Assembly: GCA_918807975.1 (NCBI GenBank)
Contig: OU964922.1
Location: forward strand, 28,198,329 to 28,262,328
Direction: 5' to 3'
Origin: Aplidium turbinatum
Taxonomy: Eukaryota; Chordata; Ascidiacea; Aplousobranchia; Polyclinidae
DNA: 64,000 nucleotides
Shown here: positions 30,431 through 44,121 of the stretch, in pieces
Layout of the letters: every line of letters begins with the position of its first letter
How positions within the stretch are numbered: position 1 is the first letter of the stretch
Notes under the pieces: model-generated
Databases searched by the model: none
Told to the model about the DNA's origin: nothing
The model's input: the letters and a program-made list of their open reading frames with translations, nothing else
Position numbers and translations under genes: made by a program

Positions 30431-33400
30431 CTAATCCTGCCTACGTCCACTGCATATCAATGGACCGAGTGTGTGCCATCCACTTTCACTGCTGTGGTCA
30501 GTGTCTCCGAATTGCAATTCCGTCACTGGAAGCGAATCCTTATCCGTCAAATATCCTTCATCCGACGTTCCAGGGGAAATGTTCTTGTCACAATTGCATT
30601 TCCAACTGTTGTTCTCACAGGTACCTGCATTTTAAAAATATCGACATATAAAGTTTCGTTAGGTCTTTTATGTTTTGTTCAAGACTAAATTGGAACGAAA
30701 GCAATGTGATGAGTAGCAAAAGCAGCAAATTAAAAAGAGGAAACCTGTTGTCTTTTATGGCTAAGTTGAAGTTACGGAAGACGTAGTTTTGTAATGACAT
30801 GCCAAAGCAACTTTATCATGGAATAAACTAAATAAAATTTGTAATATTTCGCTTTCTGCATCCTACGCTTCATCTAATTATAAGCCGAGTAAAGCTATTT
30901 CAAGTAAAACTGTCAACTGTTGGATATAGAGAGATTAGCCAAATTGTTTTTCATTGGTGCTAAGCCTAATTTCTAACAAACTTGAGTTTTCACCATACAT
31001 TAAATCGCTCGCCTTTAATCAGATCAATTTGTTTTGGCAGGGATGAGATTAATTTGTAGAAGTTATATGCATATCAACAAATTTTAAAACAAATTGTTTC
31101 ATTTTAACATGACATTTTTAGGTCATATGTGATTTCGAAATTGCATCTAATCTGATACGTTTTGTGCGTGGCCGTGTTAAAGGCAGCGTGGTCAACAAAT
31201 AGAAAATGCTAAGAAACGTTCCCCACAAAGGTGTTTTGAATAAAACACAAGAACAATTTCCTTTTTAGACAATTAGAATAAATTTAAATCTAACTTTGAA
31301 ATTGCTCAGCTCACTATGACCTCCCGGAATTACAATGTGTGGTATAAAACTTATCTGCATTGCAATGCGCATGGAAATGGCCAAATGTTTAGCCATAAAA
31401 GAAACGCAGTTTTGATTTAGTAGATAATCTTAAAAACATTTAGATCAACTATTTTTCTAAATTGACATCAGTTGAGTTGATGTTGTTGATATTTCGTTTC
31501 CTGTATTTGAACTGTATGTCGGTGATCTCAACATCATCGCAAAAGCTTTCCATTAATAATGAAACTATCTCACCAGTTTCTCCACATGCACAATAGCGGT
31601 CCCTATGTGACGTAGCTCCTCCCCAGTATATCTGTGCTGATCCATCACGTGACAACCAGGCAGCCGGTGTTGGGTTGTATTTTTGGAACATGACTGATCC
31701 AACACAGTAATACTAAAAGACAACACACGTGACGTCATTAGCTCTTTTACTACATTACGTTGAATTGATAAGGAACATGGTAAGTAAGAAAAAGGTAAGA
31801 TGAACAGGAAACTTTTGAAAAAAATAAATAAACATCAGTGTTAAAAAGTATATTTTTAAAAACTGTTTACAATTTGCAATGGGCAATGAATTGCATTCAT
31901 AACTTATGTTTCATTGTCCAATGAACAAATTTACAAGTTGTTTAACCAAACAATGTAAAGTTGGTGAAGCTTACTCGTAGATCTAGTAGGCCTAGTTATA
32001 ACACAGGCCAACAAAAAAGATAAAAAAATTTATTTCTGCAATGTAAGATGTGATTTGGGGTATATTGAGGCTGATTTCAAAAATCACATCAGATTTTACC
32101 CATCACATCAGGTTTTTGAGATTTTTGCATGATATTTTTTCTCATAATGTTGGCTTTTCGGCCGAATTTTCTCTTACTGTTACCGTTTTATAAAGACCTT
32201 ATGAGCCAATAGTGTTTGAAAATTTGTCATAATCATGGAAACGATTTTATTTTGTAACATTTGGAGATGTATGATGACACCATGACCATTGGAGTGACCG
32301 ACCTACCTTCAGAAGGTACACTAGTCAGAAGCCCCCTAGCTAGATGGTCCACTGGTCAAAAGAGTCACCTAGACCATCTGGCTAGTGGACCATCTGTCTA
32401 TGGCAGACGGTACTACGACAGTTTATCGAACGACAGTTTATCGAAACGACAGTTTATCGAAACGACAGTTAATCGAACGACAGTTTATCGAACGACAGTT
32501 AATCGAAAACCTAACCCTAACCCCTAACCCCTAACCCCTAACCCCTAACCCCTAACCCCTAACCCCTAACCCCTAACCACTAACCACTAACCACTAACCT
32601 TAACCACTAACCTTAATCCCTAACCCCTAACCCCTAACCCTAACCTCTAACCCCTAGCCCTAAACCCTAACCACTAACCCCTGACCACTTACCACTTACC
32701 ACTAACCCTAACCCTAACCCTAACCCTAACCCCTAACCCCTAACCCCTAACCCCTAACCCTTAACCCTTAACCCTAACCCTAACCTTAACCCCAACTCCT
32801 AACCCCTAACTTCTAACCCCTAACTCCTAGCCCTTCACCCTTAACCATTATCCCCTAGCCCCTAACCTTTAACCCCTAAACCCTGAGTATTCCATTGCAT
32901 ATGTGCTTCGTCGTTCGATAAACTGTCGTTTCGATAAACAGTTGTTTCAATAAACAGTCGTTTCGATGAACTGTCGTTTCGATGAATTATCGTTCGATGA
33001 ACTGTCTTTCGATAAACTTTCGTTCGATGAACTGTCGTTCGATAAATTGTCTTTCGATAAATTGTCGCGTCACGATGGCAGACCATCCAACTTATGTACC
33101 TTCTGAGAACTGTCCATAAACCATCCCTTACAGGCAGGGTTATATTCACTTTCGCCTGAATGCTTAGTACCATTCTACTTTTTGATATATAACATCGGTT
33201 TTATCTTTTTCGCTGAACGTGGAGATTTAAGCTTATGTGAAACTTGTCTATGACTCAGTCTTATTTGAATTTTCATGTATTCAGATTTTTTCATATTAGC
33301 AAGGTGTTAATTCTGTTTGTGGTATGAATAAGTAGCAGAATGGCATCTTCAAAAAAGTGTGAAAATGACCCTGATGTTCTTTGTTACATATGTGGCAGTT

Positions 33401-36400
33401 ATAGGCTCCTGTTCTTAACCAAAGGCAAACCATAACAACTTTTGTGAAACAAGCATATCTTGCATACTTTAAAATTCGCCTGGGTGATCAGGACAAATTA
33501 TGGGCTCCACACATGTTGCATGTAAAGCTTGTGTGGAAAACCTAAGACGATAGATCAATGGAAATCCTAAATCCACTTACAACATTCACAAAAATCATGC
33601 AAGCGAAAGTTTGTCCAGAGTAACGTTTCCCAAATGTGCATGTGAATTTCCTTTTTTTCTTTAGAATTGAAGCTATTTTTAAGTGTCTATTCTGTTCAAT
33701 TTCTTCAATTTTATTTTTCTTTGCTTGCGCAAACATAATAGCGAATGACATTACAAACACACAACTGTAGCACTAACATAAGGAAAAGATGTCAAAACCA
33801 GAAAGTTTAAAATATGTATTGGGGATTTGCAAAGCCATCAAACCTACTTCTTAACACGAAAAAATAACAATGTAGCCTACTCTTGTAAAAAAAATGACGT
33901 TGAACGTTTAGTGTTAGAAGATAAACTTTGAAGAATTGGGTTCAAGTTACCACACTTCAATAAAATTAAAAATTAAAAAAAATAAAACAGGTCTTGAAAT
34001 ACCTCAATGTTTTCATTAATATTATGTTTGTATCTCTTGTGTAGACTTTAGACTTTATAGTGATGAATTTAGACTTTATCGCAGACCTTGTTGACAAAAA
34101 AGAGTGCAAATTCCAGGAAACGCCATAGTCTATACCAATATAGATCAGGAGTCGATTTTACCAATTTTTACCAAAACATCATTCAGATATCATAAAATCC
34201 TGATGTAATACAAAAAATTTGATGTGATTTTTGAATTCAGCACCCAAAATATACCCTAGAATGACATTTACTATGCTGACACAAAAAGTGTGTTAGCTTG
34301 TGTAATCATTTGTGCAAGTGCAGGCTTTCCTTGCTTACTGTGACCTATCGTAAGTCGACTTTTGTTTCTACAGTGTAGAAATACATTGTCGCACTTATTG
34401 TTTGACGTAGCCCCAATAAAAAACATACTTTTAACTTTCTCAAAGCAACTTTTTCAACAACATTTATCTTTTTACCGATTGTCAGTAAATTATTTCACAA
34501 CAAAGTTTTGCTGTATCAAAATGAACAAAATTGCTTCTTTGTAGTATTGATGAATTTAGTTACAGATCTTTATTGCGATTATTAGCCTACTTGACAAATG
34601 ATGTATTGAACGAGGCTTCAACAACCTATGACGTGAAAATAAATATCGCAGTTCCAATATCGAGCTACCAACCTTGATAAATTGTCTGCAACTTTGTGAT
34701 TGTTCGATTAAAGCAATTGCTTGGGGTAAGGTGACGTCATAATTAATCTTCCTTTTGTAACATCTGTGCGGTGCGCACTTGGCAACCCTGATCTCAGTTG
34801 TACTGTCGTGAGAGATGATAGTTTCTGAAATGTAAGTAACCTCTTTTCGTGAAGGTTGTGTGATTTTGTCTTTCGCCACATTACAAAACCAGTGTGTTTA
34901 GCAACTATCTATTATTTATGTACATATTTGTTATGACCGAACAAACCATCAAACCCCGGACTCCTAGATAAATTGATACAGTTTATTTTTGACAAAAAAA
35001 ACACTTTTATAGATCCCAGGAGACTTTTAGGTTATACCATGTTGGTTGAAATCTTAACAAACTATGACCTGCTCAATTACTTTTTTTTTTTTTTTGCAAC
35101 ACAATTCTAATGTACAATCACAAAAATTGGGCTGTTAATGCCTCACAAAATCTGTTAAACAGCTGGGTAAATCTAATCCATATAAAATTTTTAGCCAAGG
35201 AAATAATATTTCATAGTTCTGTTGGTTTTACTACAGTCAATGACGTATTGTGCTTGAAAAACGGTAATGTATTGCAAGAGCCATTTATTCGAGAATACAA
35301 TGGTGACTCAAATGGTGCAAAGCAAAAAACGAAACATTTTAACAAGATTAAGCAAATTACCGAACTGGAAAGCATGGCTAAATTAATAACTAAAGAAAAA
35401 GACAGAACAAAATTTAGTAAGTTTATTAGGAAGGTTACAGCAATCAACCATGATCAGTTTGTTGCACAAGAAGATAGTTAAAATCTTCATTTAGTAAGCT
35501 AAATTTGTTCAGTAATCAAATGAAATGTCAATCATTTAAACCTTTAAGGTATCTATTACTTGTTTCATTTGTAACTTTCGAGGTTTTAAATTGTGATATC
35601 CATTTGTCTACAGTAGAAGCTGTATTGACCTGAAATTTTTCGACATCTCTGCATTTTGAGTTACAGTACATTGCATAGGACAAATTTCAGAAAAAGTCTT
35701 GACTTGTAGGCCTACAGTTAAAATTATACCGTCGACGAAGGTTATAACGACCGGTTTCCTTTTTTGAATGTGTTTTCAAGTCTTATCAAAAGTCCTGCAA
35801 AAGCTTCTTTTGATAACACTATGCAACAAAATTGTGGTTTTGTTTTTTTATCTTGATTTTTTGTCAAGTTTCTTTATGTTTTTTAGTTCGAAAATAACCG
35901 AAAATAACCTTAGTTTTTTCGTAATGTTAGCCGTTTTCAAGTAATTTGAAAATTACTATTTGTTGAAATTACAAAACTATTTCTGCAATGCAATTTATTT
36001 AACTACCGTGGTTATTGGTCGTCGTCGTAGTATGAACATCTGGAGCCGAGGGTCTAACCATTTACCACCTCAGATTCACGATATTCTCGGACTACACTGG
36101 AAGGTAGCCACTTAAACATGATAATTCCCTGTAAGCTTTGTAAGCCACCGCCAACCAATCACAGCATATACTTACGTGCAATAGATTGAGTTTTGCTTGG
36201 TTGGTTGGCTTTGAATCTTTATCCTTGGACTGACAAAGCCTAGATAAGGAATTCCTAGTAGTTTCACATACTTGTAGAGGCTCTTAACGCAGGGCCGATT
36301 ACCGAGATTAACAGAGTGAAGTTTCCGATGATTGAAGTGTTGTTGCCGGGAAATTGTTCTATCCATTAGATGCAGCTGAATGGAGAGCAGTCCTGAAATG

Positions 36401-39400
36401 CGTTGCTCAAGCGCACACCCCGATAGTCGAACTTGCGCCGCGTGATCTTGAGCCGGGTGCGTAACCACTGAGCTAACGTTCGGACTGTGTGGGAACCCAG
36501 TTTGTTCTTTAGGAAGCCTTGGGTCAATTATTAGTTCGACACGAGCATAGATCAGTCTCTCAAGGACCTTTAAAGGGATGCAGAGCAAGGAGTGACTTAA
36601 CAGAGTGACTTATAGGAACTGTTGGAAGTTTATTGTCATTGCGAAGGAATACTGCTGTTAAATGTTTAATTGAACTGTCAATCACAAGCACTATTTTAAT
36701 GGTTGTAATCTATACCAATTTCATTAAAAAGACCAAATATGTCTGAGCAATAGCACAACCCAGGAGGTTGAGCAACTGTACAAAATGTGCAAAGCTCAAA
36801 TGACTCTTTTTGTACTTAGATATCTTGCAGGCAAGATCAAAAAAATTCCACTTTTGTGTCGTGAGTTCAAAAGTTATGCGTTGGCGTCCCTCAGAGATCT
36901 GTCCTAGCTCCCTTTCTGTATAAAATTCACACCCTGGACCTGCCAAACACGGTATCTGCAAAGTACGCCTATACCGATGACTTGGCTATTCTACACCTGT
37001 CGAGTCATTGGGAAACATTAGAAGAGACAGTAAACCAAAATATGATGACACTTTCGGCATACCACCAGAGAAGAAGATCAAAGCTCAGCGAAACCAAAAC
37101 AGTGACGACAGCTTTCCATTTAAACAACCAGGAAGCAAAGCGCGAGCTCAAAATTAACACCGATGGATAAACCCTGTCATTCTGCCGAAACCCTAAATAT
37201 CTGAGAGTAGTCCTGGACAGGTTGCTCAGTTACCGTCAACACTTGTAGTCACTACTCAAAAAAATCTTAACATGCACATTGCACATTGCACAGCTTTGGT
37301 AAGGCCACTCGTCGGCTCTGGTTGGTGAGGCTGAGTTGACACCCTGCGCTTTGGTATAAATGGCGTCTTGCATATCGTGACTGGATGCCCGCAACCTACA
37401 CCATCGGACAATCTCCCTGTCCTTGCAGGAATCCAACCACCTGAGCTTTGTCGCGAAGAAGCCATTCTGTCTCTTTTTTGCCGTGCTATAAACCGCAACC
37501 ACTTGTCCACTTAAGTCTCTACGAGTCTGTAAGCGAGCAACCGGCGACTGAAATCGAGACATCTATTTGTAGGTGCCGCACAACTCCTGATGAAAAGTGC
37601 CGAAGACCAATCCATCAGTGCGGCTACCTAGGAAAACTACCAATGGAGCTCGGAGTGGAAGAAGAACTCCTCAAAACTCCACAGTTTTATTTCCAACACC
37701 GGCTGCGCCACCACCAGAATGCTTCTATCAAGAAAAGTTTGTGTATGGCTCCAACGCTTGCGTACTGGCGTCGGACTATTCCACTCCAACATACGATTGT
37801 GGCACGGAGGAACAAATCGCAGACCATACCATCTGTAACAGCGACATCTACCATGCGCTAAATAGTGTAGTATGCGTGAACTGGATAACGAGTCAATTCA
37901 GTGGCTGTTCGACACTTATCCACACATAATTATAGACAAAGTCGCCACCACTGCTTTAGGATAGTAAAAGACAGAAATCCTTGACCCTTGGAGTGGCGAA
38001 GAAGGTTCAAACGAAGAAGAAGTAACTGAATTACAAAATAACTGAATTTACTGTAAGTTGCCCTGCTTGATCTTGAGCACTTTGTAGTATTAATAGCATT
38101 TACTGTAGTATAACATACAGTACATATGTTAGGGATAAAGTTTGATGCTAATTGTCTGAATTTAACAGGTATTTTAAACATTTTTAGAGTATACAATGCC
38201 ATAAAGCAATTTATTGTATACCTGTAGTTGTTCCTGTGAAGTTGCAGTAAACAAAAAATGGCGCCACACTTGAACTATTAGGTGATATCAAGTAGACTCC
38301 TGATTGGTCAGCTGTTCCATCGATGTAGCCGCATGACTTTGGAGGGTTGATCAAAGATGCTTTAATCAAACATTAAATATTAATTTAAGTTTGATAGAAG
38401 AGAATGTAGGCTATTGTAATAATAAAAACCCAAACCAAGTTTGAGGTCAATTAAATATACGATACTGATTTAAATGTTTAAACCTGTTGTAGCACACAAA
38501 AAACAAAGCAAAAACGAAGAAATATCTTCTGACAGGGGTCATACTCACAACATTGCTTGTATGAATGACTCAGTTACATGTCTTGTAATGTAAATAAGAT
38601 TGTATTGTTCGCGAGTCTACTCAATCATATTCTTATAAAGTACAGTAGATGGCCATGAAATGATACAAACTTTGAATTTTGTTATGATCGTTTGGTGCAT
38701 TGTTGTTATGAGTAAAATAAACGTCCACGCCAAATTTTGCGTTGAAATTAGATCACCTTTCCTAGCAACATTTCATGTTCATTTTTAGCTAATTTTACCT
38801 ATGAAGCCTATAGACCTTGTATAGTGTTAATTTCTGTAACACTAAAAGACGTTTTAAGTATTTGAAGCAATTTTATGCAAAAATTGCGATGGCTTAGCAT
38901 GAATGATTTTTATTGGTAATTGAAGCTGAAATGCTTCTTGGCTCTACATATAAACATAATTCTTCTGATGCTAAGTCGCTGCCTCGAGGAACGACTTCTT
39001 GCCTTGTAACCTGCCACTTTTGTGCAAGCTTTAGTCGTGATCTAATTCCTCTATCCATTGACTGAAGGTGGTCTGGCTACTTCGGAAGGCGTAAAGATTT
39101 TTCAAGGATGCCCTATACTTCTTCAACACTGAGGAATGTCAAAAATAGAGACTCAGTTTTCAGTTCAGTGTCCCAATCAATCATAATCAAGTGTTGTGTA
39201 GACCATCTGTCATGTACAAATATCTGTTGATTGACACTACATTGGTACAGAGAACTTCACAAGCAAGCTAGCAATCCCTTGAAGTTGGTTACTTAGTTGG
39301 TTGAGAACTAGAAAATATACCCTTAATACACTGCTCCAGGGAGAGCTCCACTTGGACACCTGGGATGGCCAGGTTCAATGGCTGCAAGATCATCAGCCAT

Positions 39401-41877
39401 TTTCTCTACTGTTTGAATAAGTACTTGTCGATGATCCCAATAAAGTTGAAACAGGCTGTTTAGGTTTATAGGTGAATGTAATTAACTTATATTTAAAATA
39501 ATTTGCTCTGCTTAGCATTATAAACTTTCTTACAGTATTGATAGCATTTCTTGTATAATAATATTATATTTAAATATTTCTATTTGAATAAAAACATTTT
39601 GATGATGCCAAATAGGGTAAAACAGGTTGTTAATATTTTTAGGTGAACAAGAGACTAACTACTCTTTAAATAATATTATTTTATTTTAGCAATGCCAAAA
39701 CTACATTACATTTTATTAAACATTGTAAAAGTATGCGCGATTGAGCTATGGATTTAGTATTTGCTTAGTTTATAACAATATTGTTATTTGCTTTGACGTG
39801 TTATCCAAAACATATTGAATGCCGTGCTTTACTTCGCTAAATTACTGCAACTTTTCTTTTAAACAAGAGGAAAAGCCAAATGCCTTTCCCCTGCACATAC
39901 GTCACTGACTCTAGGCTATCTCACAAAACAGCCTGAAACAAAAGAACATAAAAAGACTAATCAAATAATATTAGTGGAGTCATTGATGTTATTGCAGCAC
40001 ACCGAGAACGAAAGCGTGCAGATTGGCATTGAGCCAAGTTCATAGATAATACAGTGTCGTTCCTTCATTGTAGTTTCATGAAATAGCGTCAAGTGTACAT
40101 TTTCAGTCCAAAAGTCGATAAGCAAAACTAACGTCGATTAGCCTTAAATTTGTTGCGTGGCTTTCAAATGCCATGTACAACAAAGCATCAAGCGATCACT
40201 GAAATGTGTGACAAAAATACTCCCTACAGTAGAGCTAACAAATTGAACTCGATATAATAAATAATATTTGTTTAGGGAATTATCAAATAGAACATTTCTT
40301 CATATGAAACTTACTCTATTTGAATACACTGAATTAAACATAATTTGGAATTACAAAATCAATTTTTAGCAGTATAAAATTAATTGTCATCTTATCGAGG
40401 TATACGCCCGGTAGTTGAAGGTTTAGATTAAGTGGACAGGAAGGCAAGGAAGCCAATCTTTGTGTCCACCTTCAAGCAAGCCTTTAAGTGTCTTTCTAAA
40501 GACACATTTATATGGTCTTGAGCGGTATCGAACCGGCCTCCTTTCGAGAGCTAAAACAGTGCTCTCACCACTCGGCTATGTAACTAACAGATTGATTGAA
40601 CTGGCACGAGTAAAATATACAGTATTTCCAGGAATTCAAATATAGTTATTAGTCTCTATAAAACCACTACAGCCTGTTTCACCCTTAAAAGAGGATCATC
40701 AGAAGGTCCTTATTCAAACAGAGTGTTTTTCGTAAAATAATAGAATAAATTATATAATTAAATTTAAAATAATTAAATAAACTAAATAATAAATAAAATA
40801 TAAATAAAATAATATAATAAATAGTATAATAAATATAATATAATAATAATACAATATTATTAATATTAATAAAATAATATAATAATAACATAATATATAA
40901 AATAATAAAATATAATAAAATAAATTAATTAATTGAATTAAAATTAATTTAAATAGAATGTTTTTTTGCTTGGCATTGAACATTTTTTGTAGTATAGTAT
41001 TTATTGTTCAGTATTTACAGTATGCGTATTGCAGCACAAACTAAAAAATTTAATGAAAACTGTTTTTTTTTGTCGGCGTATGTTCATTTTTACGATACTT
41101 GTTTTCAGTACCGTAGCAAGTTAATGTAGTGGAGCACTTTTAAATAAATATTCTTTATTAATTAAGGCTAAACTGTAGGCCTACACGTTAATTTGCTTTA
41201 ATTGTGGAATATTTTCATAATTCGCTTGCAAATAATTAAATACATTTGAAATTTTCTTGTTCCTTTTCAAGCTTTCGTAATCTTTCGCTGATATTTTCTG
41301 AAGTTGCTCGTTCTCCCTGAAAATATTTCAATCAAGAAAATTACTTTGTACTGAATGCAATTAAACAAAGAGTTGAAAGTGTGCGCGATTGTCGGCGATT
41401 TCTACAAAAAGTGTTAACGACCATCAAGATCAGGCCGCCGCGTCTTTGGAAAAAAAGCTAATGGCATGTATCACGATGGGAACAACGAGTAGATTCCTTG
41501 TCTTTTTGCCAATTTAATATAAATCTATAATCACAAGGCATCAGCCTGAATGCAACAAAAAAACCGCAAAATTCTATGAAGTAATTACGATGATTAATGA
41601 TATAAAACCACATGCTATGATTAGGATGTAAAACAGAATAAAATTAAAAGCTTACTTTTTGCCCTTTAGCGCCCTTCAATCCAGTCTTACCGGTACGAGT
41701 CTGGGCAATATTGCCATTGGAATGGACAGTTGGTTGACCAATTGACCCATCGTTCCCACCAGCATTGCAAATAAAGGTTGGTGGACCGCCATAAAAACTA
41801 CCAGCCTCTGGTGATTGACACCCACCGTAACCAATAAATAGCAGGAAGATTAGGTTTGCTTTAAACAAAATTGTCAT
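30431..41877 (-). CDS. Collagen-like protein with CASPR-type fibrinogen-like domain, second complete copy
   Basis: Exons in transcript order: 41656-41877, 41244-41316, 38222-38359, 34673-34824, 31574-31712 and 30431-30624, with the same splice phases and a predicted 305-residue product identical, as far as I can see, to the copy at 1025-12477. The TGYXXC-like start context, signal peptide, Gly-X-Y stretch and cysteine-rich domain are as described there. The upstream region contains the hAT-type element and the LTR element, the latter starting about 1.4 kb from the start codon. This copy is flanked by unique sequence on at least one side through S, so it is the safer reference copy. Confidence 0.85.
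32298..33107. mobile_element. Fold-back element with telomere-like array, Q' copy
   Basis: Inverted copy of 9795-10610. The telomere-like core (32507-32885, here CCCTAA sense) is about 6 bases different in length from the Q copy. Confidence 0.65.
32507..32885 (-). repeat. Interstitial telomere-like array, Q' copy
   Basis: CCCTAA/CCCCTAA variants bounded by the CGACAGTTTATCGAA minisatellite on both sides. Confidence 0.9.
33340..33602 (+). pseudogene. CYICG-family gene fragment, Q' copy
   Basis: Inverted copy of 9300-9562, with the same frameshift and stop. Confidence 0.5.
35110..35481 (+). CDS. Unrecognised 123-residue ORF, Q' copy
   Basis: Same translation as 7421-7792, antisense to the collagen-like gene within its intron 3. 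No recognised domain. Confidence 0.3.
   Translation: MYNHKNWAVNASQNLLNSWVNLIHIKFLAKEIIFHSSVGFTTVNDVLCLKNGNVLQEPFIREYNGDSNGAKQKTKHFNKIKQITELESMAKLITKEKDRTKFSKFIRKVTAINHDQFVAQEDS
36172..36482 (-). mobile_element. tRNA-derived SINE-2, Q' copy
   Basis: Inverted copy of 6420-6730. The adjoining LINE fragment is at 36487-36602. Confidence 0.55.
36862..38027 (+). mobile_element. CR1/Jockey-type LINE 3' half, Q' copy
   Basis: Inverted copy of 4875-6040: YTDDLAIL near 36970-36995, GCPQPTPSDNLPVLAGIQPP near 37384-37440, CGTEEQIADH near 37798-37827, and the GAAGAAG-rich tail near 37996-38022. Confidence 0.8.
40392..40589 (-). mobile_element. tRNA-derived SINE-1, third copy
   Basis: Same insertion as 2313-2510. 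Confidence 0.6.
40732..40944. repeat. A+T tract, third copy
   Basis: Same as 1958-2170. Confidence 0.85.
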
Positions 41878-43315
41878 GCTGTTTTTTTTTTAATTTTTGC
41901 TGTACACTGTAAACAAGTTTAAATTAACTTTAAAACTACTTTGCCGGTTAATTTTGCCAGAATAAGTCTCACAATGACTAGTTGCCCATTCACAGAGATG
42001 GGAAAGATCACCAAAAATATTTGATCTTGAAGATCAAGATCAAATCACCAAAACAACCTGATCTTAAAGTTTAAGATTTACATCTTGAAGATCAAGATCA
42101 TTTTGAAGATCAGTTTTTGTGTACTTGAAAAAAGTTTTTGATTAATGATGCTGCACAAAAAAATACTATAAGCAACCTGGTTAAAGGTAGTTGGTATTGC
42201 TAAATGTTGCTTTTAACTAGAGATTAAAACTTATTAAGTTACATGACAAAAAACTGAATTTCTGACCTTAAACTTATAATCACTAGGCAAAATGGTGGAT
42301 GCGACTAAAAAAGGGACAAAACTTTGTATTGCAATTATCGCCTTACAAAAATTCAATTCTTACTTTTTGTCCTTTCGCACCCTGTACGCACCCTATAAGC
42401 AACCTGGTTAAAGGTAGTTGTTATTGCTAACTGTTGTTTTTAACTAGTCAATCGCCGAACTAAGAATTGTAAGAAGTTAGTTACTGTTACTATTAGGCCT
42501 ATTAATCGTTGTCGTAGTTTGCATAGAATAACAACGTCACACCCAAGGTCGAGGATAATTGCAGTACTGAAAAATCACCAAATTTAGAATTAGTTTTATG
42601 CTCTTTATTAAACACCATTGAACTGCATCATTTTTGCCAAATTTTGTGCAGTTTCCATGGGAAGCTTTTATTTGTATTAGCCTACTAAGTATTTTCAACT
42701 TTCACTGAATTATACCAATGTTCATTGCACCATTTACCCATCTGGTAACCTTGCTTTTGTTGTCTGCTATAAAAGCGTTCAGAGGTCTGCGGGCAGACAA
42801 ACCGCTCCAAACAAAAATACAAAAGCTATACAGAACAGAGGCAGCATACCATTTCAAACTTAATATATATGTTTATATCCAAACTCAAAAATTTATTGGT
42901 CAGGTTGATTTGCTGCAACAAACCACTTTACATGACCAAAATTGGCTATAGAGTCCAGTTTTTTTAGCACCGCCATTCTAAATTTTCAAACATCTAAAAT
43001 TGGGTCAAAGAAAGCATACATTTTTTTTAGAATTCACAAAACAGAAGTGTGAACAAAGTTGAATCATGTTTTATCATACTTCAGCATGAAATACATGCGG
43101 CAGTTGATATATTTATTATGACCAATATAGAAAACTTTTTAAATTTTGAAATGGCAACACTAACCAAATTAGATTGAAACTTTAAATCTAATTTTCTTTG
43201 ATACACATCATATGAACAGTGGCTTAATATTTGCAATTGCCACTAATTACTTTGCACAGTACGAATTCTAAAAACATACCTCTTTCGAGTGAGTAAACTT
43301 CAATTTTAAAGTGAT

Positions 43316-44004
43316 TGTCACAATCAATGTGCAAAGCCTCGCGTCGGGCTGCTTTGCGTCTTGACAGAATGTGCTGTTTTCATTATGGAATTCTTGAGCG
43401 GTATGTTATTATCGGTCAATGACCAGTAGTAACCTCTAATTGTGAAGTCGTTGTTCTGCAACGTAATTCTAGATTATTCTGTATCTGGAACGTTCTGTTG
43501 TTTTCACAATTGCCAATATCGTTTGTCATGATGTCACAAGGTTGTTTACGAATGGACCTCTGATTACAAAATCTGTATTATGTAAAACGTGTTTTCTGGA
43601 ATCATTTTCCCTACGTGACTTTCTAGAGACTTCTGTTGTTTACATTTAAATGCTGCTTGATAGAACAATGGTTCTTTATGATGTAACCTTGCGTAACCTT
43701 CTCGAAGTTACTGGACTGAACAACCAACTATATAAATAGTGGTGTAGTTATTGTAATATTATTATGGTGATTATTATGAGTTGATTATGAGAGGTGTGCT
43801 ATGAGTTGTGGATTGGTAGTTGATGCAGAAATTAGAGTTATTTGAGAAGCCGTTCGTTAAAGTTCTTCAAGAAGTCAGATTATCATTTCGCTAGTAGAAT
43901 TATTCGACATTTAATTGACTGCTTTTCGGTTATAACCCATTAAACTACGTCATTGAATCTTTCCAAGTCTTTTTCCTGGTAAGAGATAGAAAGAAATCGT
44001 GACA
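43316..44004 (+). repeat. 5' LTR, second copy
   Basis: 689 bases, TG...CA termini. Confidence 0.92.
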
Positions 44005-44121
44005 TTCTGGGGGCTCGTCCGGGAATTACCGAAAAAGAACAAACCGAAAAACGGATTAGAAAAACCGAACAATACCGAAAGGTTTATTGAAAGAATAATA
44101 AATTAACAACAAGCTGTCAAA

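Larger units (their letters stand above)
27744..39206 (-). repeat. Block Q', inverted copy of 3696-15164
   Basis: Reverse complement of Q (coordinate sum 42902 on one side of the telomere-like array and 42908 on the other). It continues into P' at 39207 exactly as Q continues from P, so Q'P' is the uninterrupted arrangement. Confidence 0.95.
39207..42901 (-). repeat. Block P', second direct copy
   Basis: Direct repeat of 15165-18859 (offset 24042) and reverse complement of 1-3695. Here it is contiguous with Q' on the left, so the collagen-like gene is intact. Confidence 0.95.

Noticed and set aside
1-42901. Simple two-haplotype duplication (haplotigs)
   Set aside because: Copies are in opposite orientations within one contig, P occurs three times and divergence seems too low for alleles of a highly heterozygous species; not fully excluded.
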